From Yersinia enterocolitica subsp. enterocolitica (GTDB taxonomy: Bacteria > Pseudomonadota > Gammaproteobacteria > Enterobacterales > Enterobacteriaceae): DNA of 64,000 nucleotides. Positions 14,821-23,882 of this stretch are shown one piece after another (within the stretch, counting starts at the first letter, position 1; each line of letters starts with the position of its first letter). Location of the stretch: NCBI RefSeq assembly GCF_901472495.1, contig NZ_LR590469.1, positions 2,790,001 through 2,854,000 on the forward strand, in the 5' to 3' direction. The notes below the pieces were generated by a model. That model did not search any database, was not told the DNA's origin, and saw only the letters and a program-made list of their open reading frames with translations. Made by a program: the position numbers and the translations under genes.

Positions 14821-16161
14821 TTATTCACCCGCAATCTTCATGGCAGGTAATAAAATAGAGCCACATTGAATGTTACTGCGCGTTTCGATGTCACTGCCGA
14901 TGCTGACGATGTTACGTAGCATGTCTTTCAGGTTGCCAGCGATAGTTATCTCGCTGACCGGATACTGAATTTCACCGTTTTCGACCCAGAAACCGGCCGC
15001 ACCACGCGAGTAATCACCGGTCACGGTGCTAACCCCCTGGCCCATCAATTCAGTTACCACCAAACCTTTATCCAATTGCTTGAGCATTCCCGCGAAGTCC
15101 TGCCCCTGACCGGCAACACGCCAGTTATGGATGCCACCCGCGTGTCCGGTGCTATGCAGCCCCAATTTACGGGCAGAATAACTGGTCAGCAGATAGGTTT
15201 GCAGCACCCCATCTTTGACGATTTCACGTTGCAGCGTACGCACACCTTCACTGTCAAATGGCGTCGAAGCCAAACCACGCAGTAAATGTGGATGCTCTTC
15301 AATCGTCAGCCACTCAGGTAAAATCTGCTTGCCGAGGTGGTCGAGTAAGAAAGTGGATTTACGATAAATATTGCCGCCGCTGATGGCCGATACCAAATGC
15401 CCAAACAGGCCAGTTGCCACTTCTGCGGCAAACAGCACCGGCGACTGCATGGTAGGCAACTTACGCGGCGATAAGCGGGATAAAGTACGGCGAGCACACT
15501 CTTCACCCACCCATTCCGGGCTGGCTAAATCTTCCATTCGGCGGCCAATGGTATAGGCGTAATCTCGTTCCATATCCCCATTATGCTCGGCAATCACACT
15601 GCTGGAGAGTGAATGACGGCTAGAGCAATAGCTCTGCAACATACCGTGGCTATTGCCGAATACTTTAATTCCGTAATGGCTGTTAAAACTACCACCTTCC
15701 GTATTGGTAATCCGCTTGTCAGCCTGCAATGCCGCTTGTTCTGCCCGAGCAGCCAGCAAGATACCTTGCTCTGCATCTAAATCACTCGGGTGGAACAAAT
15801 CCAAATCCGGCGCGTCAAAAGCCAGCAGCGATTTTTCAGCCGGGCCAGCGTAAGGGTCTGGGGAGGTATAACGAGCGATATCCAATGCGGCCTGTACTGT
15901 ACGGGCAACCGCATCTGGGTTTAAATCGGTGGTGGAGGCACTGCCTTTACGCTGCTGGTGATAAACGGTAATTCCCAGCGCACCGTCGCTGTTGAACTCC
16001 ACGTTTTCCACTTCGCCAAAGCGGGTGCTGACACTGATTCCGGTGGTTTTACTGACGGCAACTTCGGCCGCATCAGAACCCGCGCGGGCCAATTCCAAAG
16101 CCTGTGCAACAGCTTGTTCCAGCGTTTTACGCTGTTCTGCAACTTGAGTGACTACTTTCAT
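14821..16161 (-). CDS. pmbA: Metalloprotease subunit TldE/PmbA
   Basis: The 446-residue partner of TldD. In E. coli the heterodimer degrades unfolded peptides, matures microcin B17 and affects CcdA antitoxin. TldE lacks the metal-binding HEXXXH motif, and none is present here. Near-identical stretches to E. coli include SKTTGISVSTRFGEVENVEF and GHAGGIHNWRVAGQG. The start is taken as ATG 16161 (MKVVTQVAEQRK), matching the family; an upstream in-frame extension of 44 residues has no counterpart. TldD is encoded separately at 23.9 kb. It is divergent from yjgA, a common enterobacterial pairing. Confidence 0.95.
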   Translation of the reverse strand: MKVVTQVAEQRKTLEQAVAQALELARAGSDAAEVAVSKTTGISVSTRFGEVENVEFNSDGALGITVYHQQRKGSASTTDLNPDAVARTVQAALDIARYTSPDPYAGPAEKSLLAFDAPDLDLFHPSDLDAEQGILLAARAEQAALQADKRITNTEGGSFNSHYGIKVFGNSHGMLQSYCSSRHSLSSSVIAEHNGDMERDYAYTIGRRMEDLASPEWVGEECARRTLSRLSPRKLPTMQSPVLFAAEVATGLFGHLVSAISGGNIYRKSTFLLDHLGKQILPEWLTIEEHPHLLRGLASTPFDSEGVRTLQREIVKDGVLQTYLLTSYSARKLGLHSTGHAGGIHNWRVAGQGQDFAGMLKQLDKGLVVTELMGQGVSTVTGDYSRGAAGFWVENGEIQYPVSEITIAGNLKDMLRNIVSIGSDIETRSNIQCGSILLPAMKIAGE

Positions 16162-16329
16162 CAGTCTGCCATAATTAATGAGATAATCGTTCAGGAAAGT
16201 GTCGTAATGAAACGACTTACACGGATAAAATAGAGAACACCATGGTTCTGAGTCTATCAGAGATCTTTGCACAATTTCGCAGAAAGCCAACAACCTGCTA
16301 CGATTAGCCTCTTTTTAAGGAATTTGACC

Positions 16330-16875
16330 ATGAACAAACAGCCCGAAGACTGGCTAGATGAAGTCCCAGAAGATAAAAACGACGATGACGATGAAATTAT
16401 CTGGGTCAGTAAAAGTGAAATTAAACGTGATGCCGAAGCGCTGAAAGATCTTGGTACCGAGCTGGTTGAGCTGGGTAAAAACGCGCTAGAGAAGATCCCG
16501 TTAGATGAGGATCTGCTGGCTGCCGTTGAATTGGCACAGAAAATCAAGAAAGAAGGCCGCCGCCGCCAAATTCAGTTAATTGGTAAAATGCTGCGCGCCC
16601 GCGATGTTGAGCCGATTCAAACCGCGCTGGATAAGCTGAAAAACCGTCATAACCAGCAAGTCTCGCTATTCCATAAATTGGAAACACTGCGCGACCGTTT
16701 GGTTGAAGAAGGCGATGATGTCATTCCAACCGTGTTGGAATTGTATCCAGAAGCTGATCGCCAGCAACTGCGTAGCCTGGTGCGTAATGCCCAGAAAGAG
16801 AAAGCAGCGAATAAGCCGCCGAAATCATATCGCCAGATCTTCCAGTATCTGCGTGAATTGGCAGAGAAGCAGTAA
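16330..16875 (+). CDS. yjgA: Ribosome-associated protein YjgA/DarP
   Basis: A 181-residue, highly charged, mainly helical protein that associates with late-assembly 50S subunits. It opens with an acidic segment ([20 protein letters not shown]) followed by the [20 protein letters not shown] core, and a basic C-terminal half that could touch rRNA. Length fits E. coli YjgA (183). ATG 16330 follows the AAGGAATTTGACC ribosome site; further upstream codons in frame would run into the pmbA promoter region. It is divergent from pmbA. Confidence 0.93.
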
Positions 16876-16899
16876 TCATCGGGCGGCAGACGAGCCTAT

Positions 16900-17031
16900 T
16901 CAATCAGGCATAATTGTCGCAGGCAGCTTGAGTGCGGACAGCGCGCAGAACCCAGAGCGTACATGTTGTAGTACGTGAGGAGTTCGAGCACTGCCCAAGC
17001 TCAAGATGGCAAGTAAAATAGCCTGATTAAG
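16900..17031. repeat. Palindromic intergenic element between yjgA and barstar
   Basis: An approximately 130-base element closed by inverted ends AATCAGGC (16902-16909) and GCCTGATT (17021-17028). Inside, CTTGAGTGCGGACAG faces an approximate complement ending CCCAAGCTCAAG, so it can fold into a long hairpin on either strand. It looks like a Yersinia miniature palindromic repeat such as YPAL, but I cannot confirm the family. Its right end overlaps the barstar stop codon. Confidence 0.5.
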
Positions 17032-17293
17032 CAATATTGAAACGTAAGCTGCCCGCCAGCTCCTCTTCCGCCTCTTCGAACAATAAAACTATTGCCCCAA
17101 AACGGCGTTTCCGGCGGTGATTGAAATGAATAAATTCAATCTCTACCGGTAAAGCTATCTCGCCTGTTACCACATCCCACAGCGCATCCAGATTGGCACC
17201 AAAACTTTCACTCAGCGCAAATTTTTCGGAAAATGCGCGGTAAAAAGCAGGAAGATCAGGTATATGGTCAAAATCGAATACCACTTTTACCAT
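17027..17293 (-). CDS. yhcO: Barstar-family RNase inhibitor
   Basis: An 88-residue protein of the barstar fold. It matches the family in the segment ALSESFGANLDALWDVVTGEI, which corresponds to the barstar helix that plugs the barnase active site (Asp-containing loop and Tyr/Leu-Asp-Ala-Leu-Trp-Asp motif). It lies 4 bases downstream of the barnase gene, so the two are co-transcribed. E. coli keeps only the barstar member (YhcO) near aaeB. Its job here is to neutralise any barnase that stays in or re-enters the cytoplasm. Its stop codon falls within the adjacent palindromic element. Confidence 0.9.
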   Translation of the reverse strand: MVKVVFDFDHIPDLPAFYRAFSEKFALSESFGANLDALWDVVTGEIALPVEIEFIHFNHRRKRRFGAIVLLFEEAEEELAGSLRFNIA

Positions 17294-17297
17294 CTTT

Positions 17298-17771
17298 TCA
17301 CTCCATCCGAATGAAATGCTTGTAGTGATCCTGAGTTAGATAAATCAGGCCGTCATTGGAGTAGAGCAACCGATCAGAACCACGATGCCCACAACGATAA
17401 TTTACATCAGCTTCACGCCAGTTGCGGCCTTTGGCTTCAGGTAGTTGGCGTTCACGATTAGAAAAACGATCGCCGCCGATGGCTTTTCCCGGTAGCACCT
17501 TACACAAGTTCCCTTCTTTTGGGTTCCAGCCCTTTTCACGCGCCTGCTGTTTGGTAATGTAAAAATCCGGCAGGCGGTGATGAGATTGCAAATATTTAAC
17601 AACTTGTTGGTGCTGAGTCAGTTGCTCAATAGAGGCAGGAACCGATAACCGCGGGCGCTCAAGATCCGGCGACTGACCAATATCACGGGCAGTGACATTA
17701 TCAACGCCCTGGAACGCCACCACCACTAGCAGCAATAGCGCCGCCAGAATGGCCATAAGTCGTTTATTCAT
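17298..17771 (-). CDS. Secreted barnase-type ribonuclease
   Basis: A 157-residue guanyl-specific RNase of the barnase (N1/T1) family with an N-terminal export signal (MNKRLMAILAALLLLVVVAF). All catalytic positions are visible: Lys74 in YITKQ, Glu120 in WREADVNY, Arg134 in SDRLLYS, and His149 in QDHYKHF. The motif IGGDRFSNRE is also characteristic. ATG 17771 is preceded by AAGGAGA; a longer frame starting 27 bases upstream lacks a ribosome site. It should be exported and could degrade environmental RNA or act on competitors. That role is inferred. The barstar gene directly downstream gives self-protection. Confidence 0.92.
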   Translation of the reverse strand: MNKRLMAILAALLLLVVVAFQGVDNVTARDIGQSPDLERPRLSVPASIEQLTQHQQVVKYLQSHHRLPDFYITKQQAREKGWNPKEGNLCKVLPGKAIGGDRFSNRERQLPEAKGRNWREADVNYRCGHRGSDRLLYSNDGLIYLTQDHYKHFIRME

Positions 17772-17868
17772 GGTTCTCCTTAACCTTCTGGCTTCCAATT
17801 ATGTTTTGGCTACTCATCGCAATAACCCACAGCCAGCTTTATCCACCAACGTGATACCTTTATCTGAA

Positions 17869-19362
17869 TTATAAATTACCCAGATGCAAGGTTTTCACTT
17901 CCATAAACTCATCCAACCCGAGCACTGAGCCTTCACGACCCAAACCAGATTCTTTAACACCACCGAAAGGTGCCAGCTCAGTTGACACCGAGCTTTCGTT
18001 CACACCAATCATACCGCTTTCCAGTGCGTCTGAAACCCGGAATACCCGTTGCAAGTTCTGAGTATAGAAATAAGCTGCCAATCCAAATGGAGTATTATTC
18101 GCCCGCTGAATGACTTCTTCTTCCGTTTTAAAACGAAAACAAGCCGCCAGTGGGCCAAAGGTCTCTTCAGAAGCTACTTTCATTTGTTCGGTGGCATCAG
18201 CAATAACAGTCGGTTGGAAGAAATTACCGCCCAAGGCGTGGCGACGGCCACCGGCCAATAATCGCCCACCTTTCTCAAGCGCATCTTTGACGTGGTCTTC
18301 CACTTTCTCCAGACCGGCCAGGTTAATCAGCGGCCCCATGTTGACGTCTTTATCCATGCCATTGCCGACTTTCAGTTTTTTAACCTCAGCGGCCAGGCGG
18401 GTAACAAACTCGTCGTAAACACTATCCTGAATATAGAAGCGATTGACGCAAACACACACTTGCCCGGCATTGCGGAATTTACAGGCCATGGCTCCCGCGA
18501 TAGCAGCATCTAAATCGGCATCATCAAATACGATATAAGGTGCATTCCCACCTAACTCCATGGAGATTTTCTTCATGGTCGCGGCGGCGTTACGCATCAA
18601 GGTTTTACCCACTTCGGTCGAACCGGTAAAGGAGATTTTGCGCACTTCAGGGCTGGCCATGATGGCATCGCTGATAGCATGGGTATCACCGGCAACACCA
18701 TTGAGCACCCCTGCAGGTACCCCCGCCTGCTCAGCCAATGCCAGTAAAGCAAAGGCGGATAACGGTGTGTTATTGGCCGGTTTAATCAGGCCGGTACAAC
18801 CTGCCGCCAGTGCTGGCCCAAGTTTGCGGGTGAGCATCGCCAGCGGGAAGTTCCACGGCGTGATAGCTGCAACCACACCGACCGGTTCACGGGTCGCCAG
18901 AATGCGGGCACCTTCTTTGGCTGGCGGAATGATTTCGCCATTGGCGCGCTTAGCCTGCTCGCTAAACCATTGAATAAAGCTGGCGGCATAAGCAACCTCA
19001 CCTAATGCTTCTTTCAATGGTTTACCTTGCTCAGAAACCATTATCTCGGCCAATGACTGTTGATGTTCCATTATCAACAAATACCAGCGCTGTAAAATTT
19101 CTGCGCGCTGTTTTGCCGGGGTTTTGCGCCAGGCAGGAAAGGCTTTACTGGCGGCTTTAATCGCGGCCTCGGTTTCATGTTTACCGGATTTAGCCACTTT
19201 TGCCACCAATTCACCGGTGGCAGGATTGCGGACCTCGAAAGTATCCTGCGCCTGATGCCAGGTGCCGCCAACGAAGTAGCCGATATGATAAACACCGTCG
19301 CTGTGTTGCTGAGGTTGTAATGGATTGCGTGATGGGTTGTCTGATGGATTATGTGCTGACAT
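17869..19362 (-). CDS. gabD: NAD(P)-dependent succinate-semialdehyde dehydrogenase-like enzyme
   Basis: A 497-residue aldehyde dehydrogenase closest in pattern to GabD. The catalytic cysteine is Cys303 (GQVCVCVNRF), the glutamate lies in MELGGNAPYIVFDDADLD, and the cofactor loop is ISFTGSTEVGKTL. AAITPWNFPLAMLTRK is the family signature. The first 20 residues (MSAHNPSDNPSRNPLQPQQH) are a low-complexity Asn/Pro/Ser/Gln extension not found in E. coli GabD. It would oxidise succinic semialdehyde to succinate, but no gabT or gabP neighbour is present, so other aldehydes are possible. It lies between aaeB and barnase in the same direction. Confidence 0.85.
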   Translation of the reverse strand: MSAHNPSDNPSRNPLQPQQHSDGVYHIGYFVGGTWHQAQDTFEVRNPATGELVAKVAKSGKHETEAAIKAASKAFPAWRKTPAKQRAEILQRWYLLIMEHQQSLAEIMVSEQGKPLKEALGEVAYAASFIQWFSEQAKRANGEIIPPAKEGARILATREPVGVVAAITPWNFPLAMLTRKLGPALAAGCTGLIKPANNTPLSAFALLALAEQAGVPAGVLNGVAGDTHAISDAIMASPEVRKISFTGSTEVGKTLMRNAAATMKKISMELGGNAPYIVFDDADLDAAIAGAMACKFRNAGQVCVCVNRFYIQDSVYDEFVTRLAAEVKKLKVGNGMDKDVNMGPLINLAGLEKVEDHVKDALEKGGRLLAGGRRHALGGNFFQPTVIADATEQMKVASEETFGPLAACFRFKTEEEVIQRANNTPFGLAAYFYTQNLQRVFRVSDALESGMIGVNESSVSTELAPFGGVKESGLGREGSVLGLDEFMEVKTLHLGNL

Positions 19363-19483
19363 CTTGTCGACCTCCTGCGGGAAATGATGCCCCCCATCAA
19401 TGGAGGGCGAGGAAGGATGGTTCCAGCTTCAGTATAGCCTTTGAAAAAGCACAGGGAACAGCTTAGCCCATTTCAACCTATCT

Positions 19484-21439
19484 CTATATCAGTGCACTCT
19501 GATACTTGTGCAGCATATCAGCCAACCGTTTTACCGGACGAGTAACAGCATCGGGCGATTGATAATCCACTAATTTTTGCTGATATTGGTCTAATTCCTG
19601 CAATAATCTCGCGAAGTAATAGCGCCGTTTCTGGGAGTTTTTCGCATTGATAACGCGATCAGCGGTGTAACGAATTTGCTTATGGAAAGCACTCAACTCG
19701 GCATTCACTGGAACTTCGGTTTTATTGAGCCGCTGATGGGCAATTATCAGGGTTAATGCCAACCGATACTTGTCTATATCACCGGGGAACATCATCAAAA
19801 GTTGATTCAATTGCTGATATAGCGCCGGTAAATGGTTTTCATTGCGGCGTGCTTTATTGGTGGTTAGGGCTGATACTGCGCTGTAAACAAAGCGGTTTAA
19901 TAAGGTTCTACCGGTTCTGTCTTTGGCATTATCGCGGATTAGCAACAAAACAATCAGGGAGACGAAGCAACCGACGATTTGGCCTAATGCGCTGTCGAGG
20001 AACAAGCTGACATTAAATTCCATCGGGTTGCTCAACACCATAATATTGATGGTGCTGGCTAGCGTCCCGAGTGATCCCAAGCGCCGTTTTTGCACTTCGA
20101 TACCAATAATAAATGCTAACAACCCCAGGCTGATACACAGCAACAGCATACTCTGCTGCGTAGCGGGGATGATAAACATAAAGTACAGTGCCCCAATGGG
20201 CAGCGCCATTATCACCCCCAACAGGAAGTCTATCGCCACCATGCGAGGATTAGGGGTTCGCATCGCCAGCGACGTCACCACCGCAATCATCACCATACAA
20301 CCCGCACCGGATGTCCAGCCGGTCCATAACCAGAATAACCCACCAATTGCTGTTGCCACACCGGTACGCAGGCCGTTAATCATTGCATGATGGCCTTCGG
20401 CTGAGACATGTTTCACCGGCACCACACCGGCCAGAATCCCTTCCTCTACCCGGCTGATACTGCTATTGGTATGGATCCCTTTTGCCAGTAATAAATAGCG
20501 AGTTGCCGCCCCCACCCAACTGCTGATGGTATGAGGGATAGCCTCACTGTGGCTGACAGCAATAAACTGGCGCAGCGTTTTCATCCGTTGATGAATTTCA
20601 GCCGGTGTTGGTGCTGGTTCACTCAACATAGCTTTCAGTTCAGCGGTTAAAATATCAGGGTGATTGGCGAGTACCAGATAGGTTTCACACGCCTGGGTGA
20701 TAAGTGTTAATGACTCGGTATGTAAGACCTGTAAACGGCGATTACAGCGCTGCCAACGAGAGGATTCCATCATCAGATAGCTACGCATCCCATTGAGTGC
20801 AGTGGTATTTTTGACTAAATCATTCCAGGCACGATCAATATCGGTTTTTTCCGCCGGGCGAATACACAGTTGTAGCAGCCGATATTGATCCACCAACACC
20901 TTATCCACCAGCCGATCGATATCCTGCTTGATTGATCGCGGCGAAAACAGCAGATCAGCCATCACTGCACAGACGATCCCCAGCACAATCTCACTACAGC
21001 GCTCAACAGCAAACTGAGGGGTCAATAGCGGGGTTTCACCGGTTGTCACAATGATGATAAGCGCGGTATAACCTGCTAAACCAAAGGCATAGGAGTTTTC
21101 GACGCGCACCAGTGAGGAGATCCAGGTACACACCCCTGCCCACAAACAGCACAGCATCAAGGTCAAGACCGGCGCTCTGATGGTCAGAACAATTATAATC
21201 AGGCCGCCAATACAACCGATGAATGTCCCGATGATACGCAACCAGCCACGATGACGGATTGCACCAGAAAACGGTTCGCCACCGGCGGCAAAAGCCGGGC
21301 CAGCGGCCACAATTGCCGCCGTCAATACCGACCAGCGCGGTGTTTCCAATTGCAGATGAAAGCCCAGAAACAGTGCCGCCACAATGGCGAAACTGAGCTT
21401 AAAAGCAAAGCGCAGGCGGATAAAAGTCGGGCTGGTCAT
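19484..21439 (-). CDS. aaeB: Aromatic carboxylic acid efflux protein AaeB
   Basis: A 651-residue inner-membrane efflux pump of the aromatic acid exporter (ArAE) family, which with AaeA exports p-hydroxybenzoate and similar acids. There are two membrane blocks, residues about 10-170 and 370-510, separated by a cytoplasmic domain, plus a long soluble C-terminal tail. Near-identical segments to E. coli include LETPRWSVLTAAIVAAGPAF and ADLLFSPRSIKQD. ATG 21439 overlaps the aaeA stop region. A TTG three codons upstream is possible but has poor ribosome-site spacing. It is the third gene of the aaeXAB operon, controlled by the divergent AaeR. Confidence 0.94.
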   Translation of the reverse strand: MTSPTFIRLRFAFKLSFAIVAALFLGFHLQLETPRWSVLTAAIVAAGPAFAAGGEPFSGAIRHRGWLRIIGTFIGCIGGLIIIVLTIRAPVLTLMLCCLWAGVCTWISSLVRVENSYAFGLAGYTALIIIVTTGETPLLTPQFAVERCSEIVLGIVCAVMADLLFSPRSIKQDIDRLVDKVLVDQYRLLQLCIRPAEKTDIDRAWNDLVKNTTALNGMRSYLMMESSRWQRCNRRLQVLHTESLTLITQACETYLVLANHPDILTAELKAMLSEPAPTPAEIHQRMKTLRQFIAVSHSEAIPHTISSWVGAATRYLLLAKGIHTNSSISRVEEGILAGVVPVKHVSAEGHHAMINGLRTGVATAIGGLFWLWTGWTSGAGCMVMIAVVTSLAMRTPNPRMVAIDFLLGVIMALPIGALYFMFIIPATQQSMLLLCISLGLLAFIIGIEVQKRRLGSLGTLASTINIMVLSNPMEFNVSLFLDSALGQIVGCFVSLIVLLLIRDNAKDRTGRTLLNRFVYSAVSALTTNKARRNENHLPALYQQLNQLLMMFPGDIDKYRLALTLIIAHQRLNKTEVPVNAELSAFHKQIRYTADRVINAKNSQKRRYYFARLLQELDQYQQKLVDYQSPDAVTRPVKRLADMLHKYQSALI

Positions 21440-21440
21440 G

Positions 21441-22376
21441 TTAGCCAAACTCGCGCAGACGATGCATTAATTTCACAATAGGTGATGCCTGATTAGGGTC
21501 GCGATCCGTTGAGCCAGTAATAACCACTGTCGCGGTAGTACCTGCCGGATACGAATGCTGCTGATCTTCGCTATCCAAACGGATCTTTACCGGCACACGC
21601 TGTGCCAGCCGCACCCATTCCAGGTTATTATCAATGGTCGCCAACCCTTTGCTATCCGCACTGCTGCTGCTATTGGTGACCCCCGCAGAGATACTATCAA
21701 CAGTGCCATGCAGAATGCGGTTGCTGCCCAGCGGCGTGATTTCCGCCCGATGTCCCGGCTTAACCCCTTCCAGCTTGGTCTCTTCCAGATAGGCTAAAAT
21801 ATAGAACGTATCTTTTTTCACCAAGGCCACCGCCGTTGCACCACGGTTAATAAACTCTCCGGCGTGAACATTCAGGTTTGTCACCCACCCTTCGGCGGGA
21901 GCACGCACGGTGGTGCGCTCCAGATCAAGTTTGGCTAAATCGCGCACCGCGACAGCTTTCGCCAATTGATGACGCACGGTTTGTAATACGTTGTTGGACT
22001 GGTCTATCTCTTCTTGTGACATTGCCTGAATCCCCAGACGTTGGCGTCTGCCAGATTCCCGCTGTTTCTCGGCGGCCAGTGTTTGGTAATAGGCCACATC
22101 AGCTTCGGCTTCAGCCAACGCTTGTTGATAGCGCGGCTGGTCAATCACAAACAGGATCTGGCCTTTCTGCACCAGTTGGTTGTCTTTCACCGGCACATCG
22201 GTGATTAACCCGCTGACGTCGGGGGCAATAGCAACCACATCGGCGGTAAATTTTGCATCACGGGTCCACGGCGATTCAGTGTAAAAGGCCCAGACTTTGA
22301 AAATGGCGATAACAGCCAGTAAAACCACCAACAAGGTGATGCCGATGCGGATTATTTTTAATGAAAAAGTACTCAC
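21441..22376 (-). CDS. aaeA: AaeA membrane fusion protein of aromatic acid efflux
   Basis: A 311-residue periplasmic adaptor of the HlyD/EmrA type with one N-terminal membrane anchor (IGITLLVVLLAVIAIFKVWAF). It has a lipoyl/barrel-sandwich start (VVAIAPDVSGLITDVPVKDN), a short coiled coil containing QALAEAEADVAYYQTLAAEK, and the returning half APAEGWVTNLNVHAGEFI. It pairs with AaeB to carry aromatic acids across the envelope. It lies between aaeX (7-base gap) and aaeB (overlapping junction). Confidence 0.95.
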   Translation of the reverse strand: MSTFSLKIIRIGITLLVVLLAVIAIFKVWAFYTESPWTRDAKFTADVVAIAPDVSGLITDVPVKDNQLVQKGQILFVIDQPRYQQALAEAEADVAYYQTLAAEKQRESGRRQRLGIQAMSQEEIDQSNNVLQTVRHQLAKAVAVRDLAKLDLERTTVRAPAEGWVTNLNVHAGEFINRGATAVALVKKDTFYILAYLEETKLEGVKPGHRAEITPLGSNRILHGTVDSISAGVTNSSSSADSKGLATIDNNLEWVRLAQRVPVKIRLDSEDQQHSYPAGTTATVVITGSTDRDPNQASPIVKLMHRLREFG

Positions 22377-22383
22377 GGCGACC

Positions 22384-22587
22384 TCAGGAAAAAAGACGAG
22401 ATATTAAATAAAAAAGACAACCATACAGCGCGGTATTAAACAGCGCCGGATGCCAGACAAACTCATAAATACCAGTGGGCTGCAACACACGGCGCAGAAC
22501 GAAAAAAAGTGCCAGCGAGAGAATCAGTTCAAGAAATATCGGTGGAAAAGAGAGACCGAAAATAACCATCACCGGAAGCAAACTCAT
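22384..22587 (-). CDS. aaeX: Small membrane protein AaeX
   Basis: A 67-residue protein with two hydrophobic helices ([21 protein letters not shown] and [19 protein letters not shown]) and the conserved middle segment [16 protein letters not shown]. It is the first gene of the aromatic acid efflux operon. Its exact contribution to efflux is not known; in E. coli it is co-induced with aaeAB. Start ATG 22587 is preceded by AAAGGATTTAAAGA. Confidence 0.93.
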
Positions 22588-22899
22588 TCTTTAAATCCTT
22601 TCTATTATAGGGTGTCGGTGAATACGCCCGGGTGAATAATCTGATACTCAGTTGCAACACATCCAACCACAGCGATCACGGCCAAAAGCACCAGCCATAA
22701 GACTGACTTATAGGTTAAACTTGATTGTTCAGTATGACTGCAACCTGGACGAGGCGAGGTAACACTTCGGCTACGCGGCTTTCAAACTTCGGACTTTTCT
22801 CCCGACAGCAGTATATTAGCCTGCTTATTATCAAGTTATCTACAATGTGTGATCTAAATCACTTTTAAGCCAGAGTTAACAATCAACACAGAGTGAACC
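22588..22899. promoter_or_regulatory. Divergent aaeX/aaeR control region
   Basis: 312 bases between the divergent efflux operon and its LysR regulator. It holds a CRP-like site near aaeR, listed separately. Apart from that I see no repeat or strong hairpin and cannot place AaeR boxes with confidence. Confidence 0.5.
22848..22863. promoter_or_regulatory. CRP-like binding site upstream of aaeR
   Basis: TGTGA, 6 bases, TCACT: nine of ten positions of the CRP consensus TGTGA-N6-TCACA. It lies 36 bases before the aaeR start codon in the aaeX/aaeR divergent region. Confidence 0.5.
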
Positions 22900-23811
22900 A
22901 TGGAAAGATTAAAACGGATGTCAGTCTTTGCCAAAGTCGTCGAGTGCGGATCCTTTACCGGCGCGGCACGACAGTTGGCAATGAGTGTGTCTTCGATAAG
23001 CCAAACGGTGTCAAAACTAGAATCCGAGTTAAATGTGAAGCTGCTTAACCGCAGCACCCGGCGTATTGGTTTGACGGAAGCGGGCCGGATTTATTATCAG
23101 GGCTGTCGGCGCATGTTGCAGGAAGTGCAGGAAGTGCATGAGCAATTGTATGCGTTTAACAATACCCCGACCGGCACACTACGAATCGGTTGTTCTTCAA
23201 CTATGGCACAAAACGTGCTGGCGACCATGACGGCTGAGATGTTGAAAGAATATCCCGGGCTTTCCGTCAATCTGGTGACCGGCATACCGGCACCGGACTT
23301 GATTGCCGACGGTTTAGATGTGGTGATTCGTGTAGGCGCGTTACAAGATTCAGGGCTATTCTCGCGCCGCCTTGGTTCTATGCCGATGGTAGTCTGCGCG
23401 GCCAAAAGTTATTTAGCGCAACATGGCACACCGGAAAAACCCAGTGATATGACGAACTTCTCCTGGCTGGAATACAGTGTACGGCCAGATAGCAATTTTG
23501 AATTAATCGCACCTGAGGGTATTACAACTCAGATATCACCGCAGGGACGTTTTGTGACTAACGACTCGCAAACCATGATTCGTTGGCTTAAAGCGGGGGC
23601 CGGTATCGCCTATGCACCATTAATGTGGGTTATTGAAGAAATAAAGCGTGGTGAAGTGGAAGTGCTATTCAAAAAATACCATTCTGACCCACGACCGGTA
23701 TATGCACTATATACCGAGAAAGATAAAATGCCGCTCAAAGTCCAGGTCTGTATAGATTATTTAACTGAATACTTTAAACGAGTCGCAGAGGTATATCAGG
23801 GTTATAGATAA
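22900..23811 (+). CDS. aaeR: LysR-type activator AaeR
   Basis: A 303-residue LysR-family regulator with an N-terminal winged helix (residues 1-60, GSFTGAARQLAMSVSSISQT) and the periplasmic-binding-like effector domain from about residue 90. It is divergent from aaeXAB, the standard arrangement, and in E. coli activates that operon in response to p-hydroxybenzoate and other aromatic acids. MERLKRMSVFAKVVECGSFT is typical of the AaeR/DmlR branch. The start ATG 22900 has only a modest ribosome site (GAGTGAACC). Confidence 0.93.
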   Translation: MERLKRMSVFAKVVECGSFTGAARQLAMSVSSISQTVSKLESELNVKLLNRSTRRIGLTEAGRIYYQGCRRMLQEVQEVHEQLYAFNNTPTGTLRIGCSSTMAQNVLATMTAEMLKEYPGLSVNLVTGIPAPDLIADGLDVVIRVGALQDSGLFSRRLGSMPMVVCAAKSYLAQHGTPEKPSDMTNFSWLEYSVRPDSNFELIAPEGITTQISPQGRFVTNDSQTMIRWLKAGAGIAYAPLMWVIEEIKRGEVEVLFKKYHSDPRPVYALYTEKDKMPLKVQVCIDYLTEYFKRVAEVYQGYR

Positions 23812-23882
23812 ATACATCCGTTATTGGGCACTCAATTTGGTACTGAACTGAGCACCCAAAATACGGTGTTATCTAACAAACC

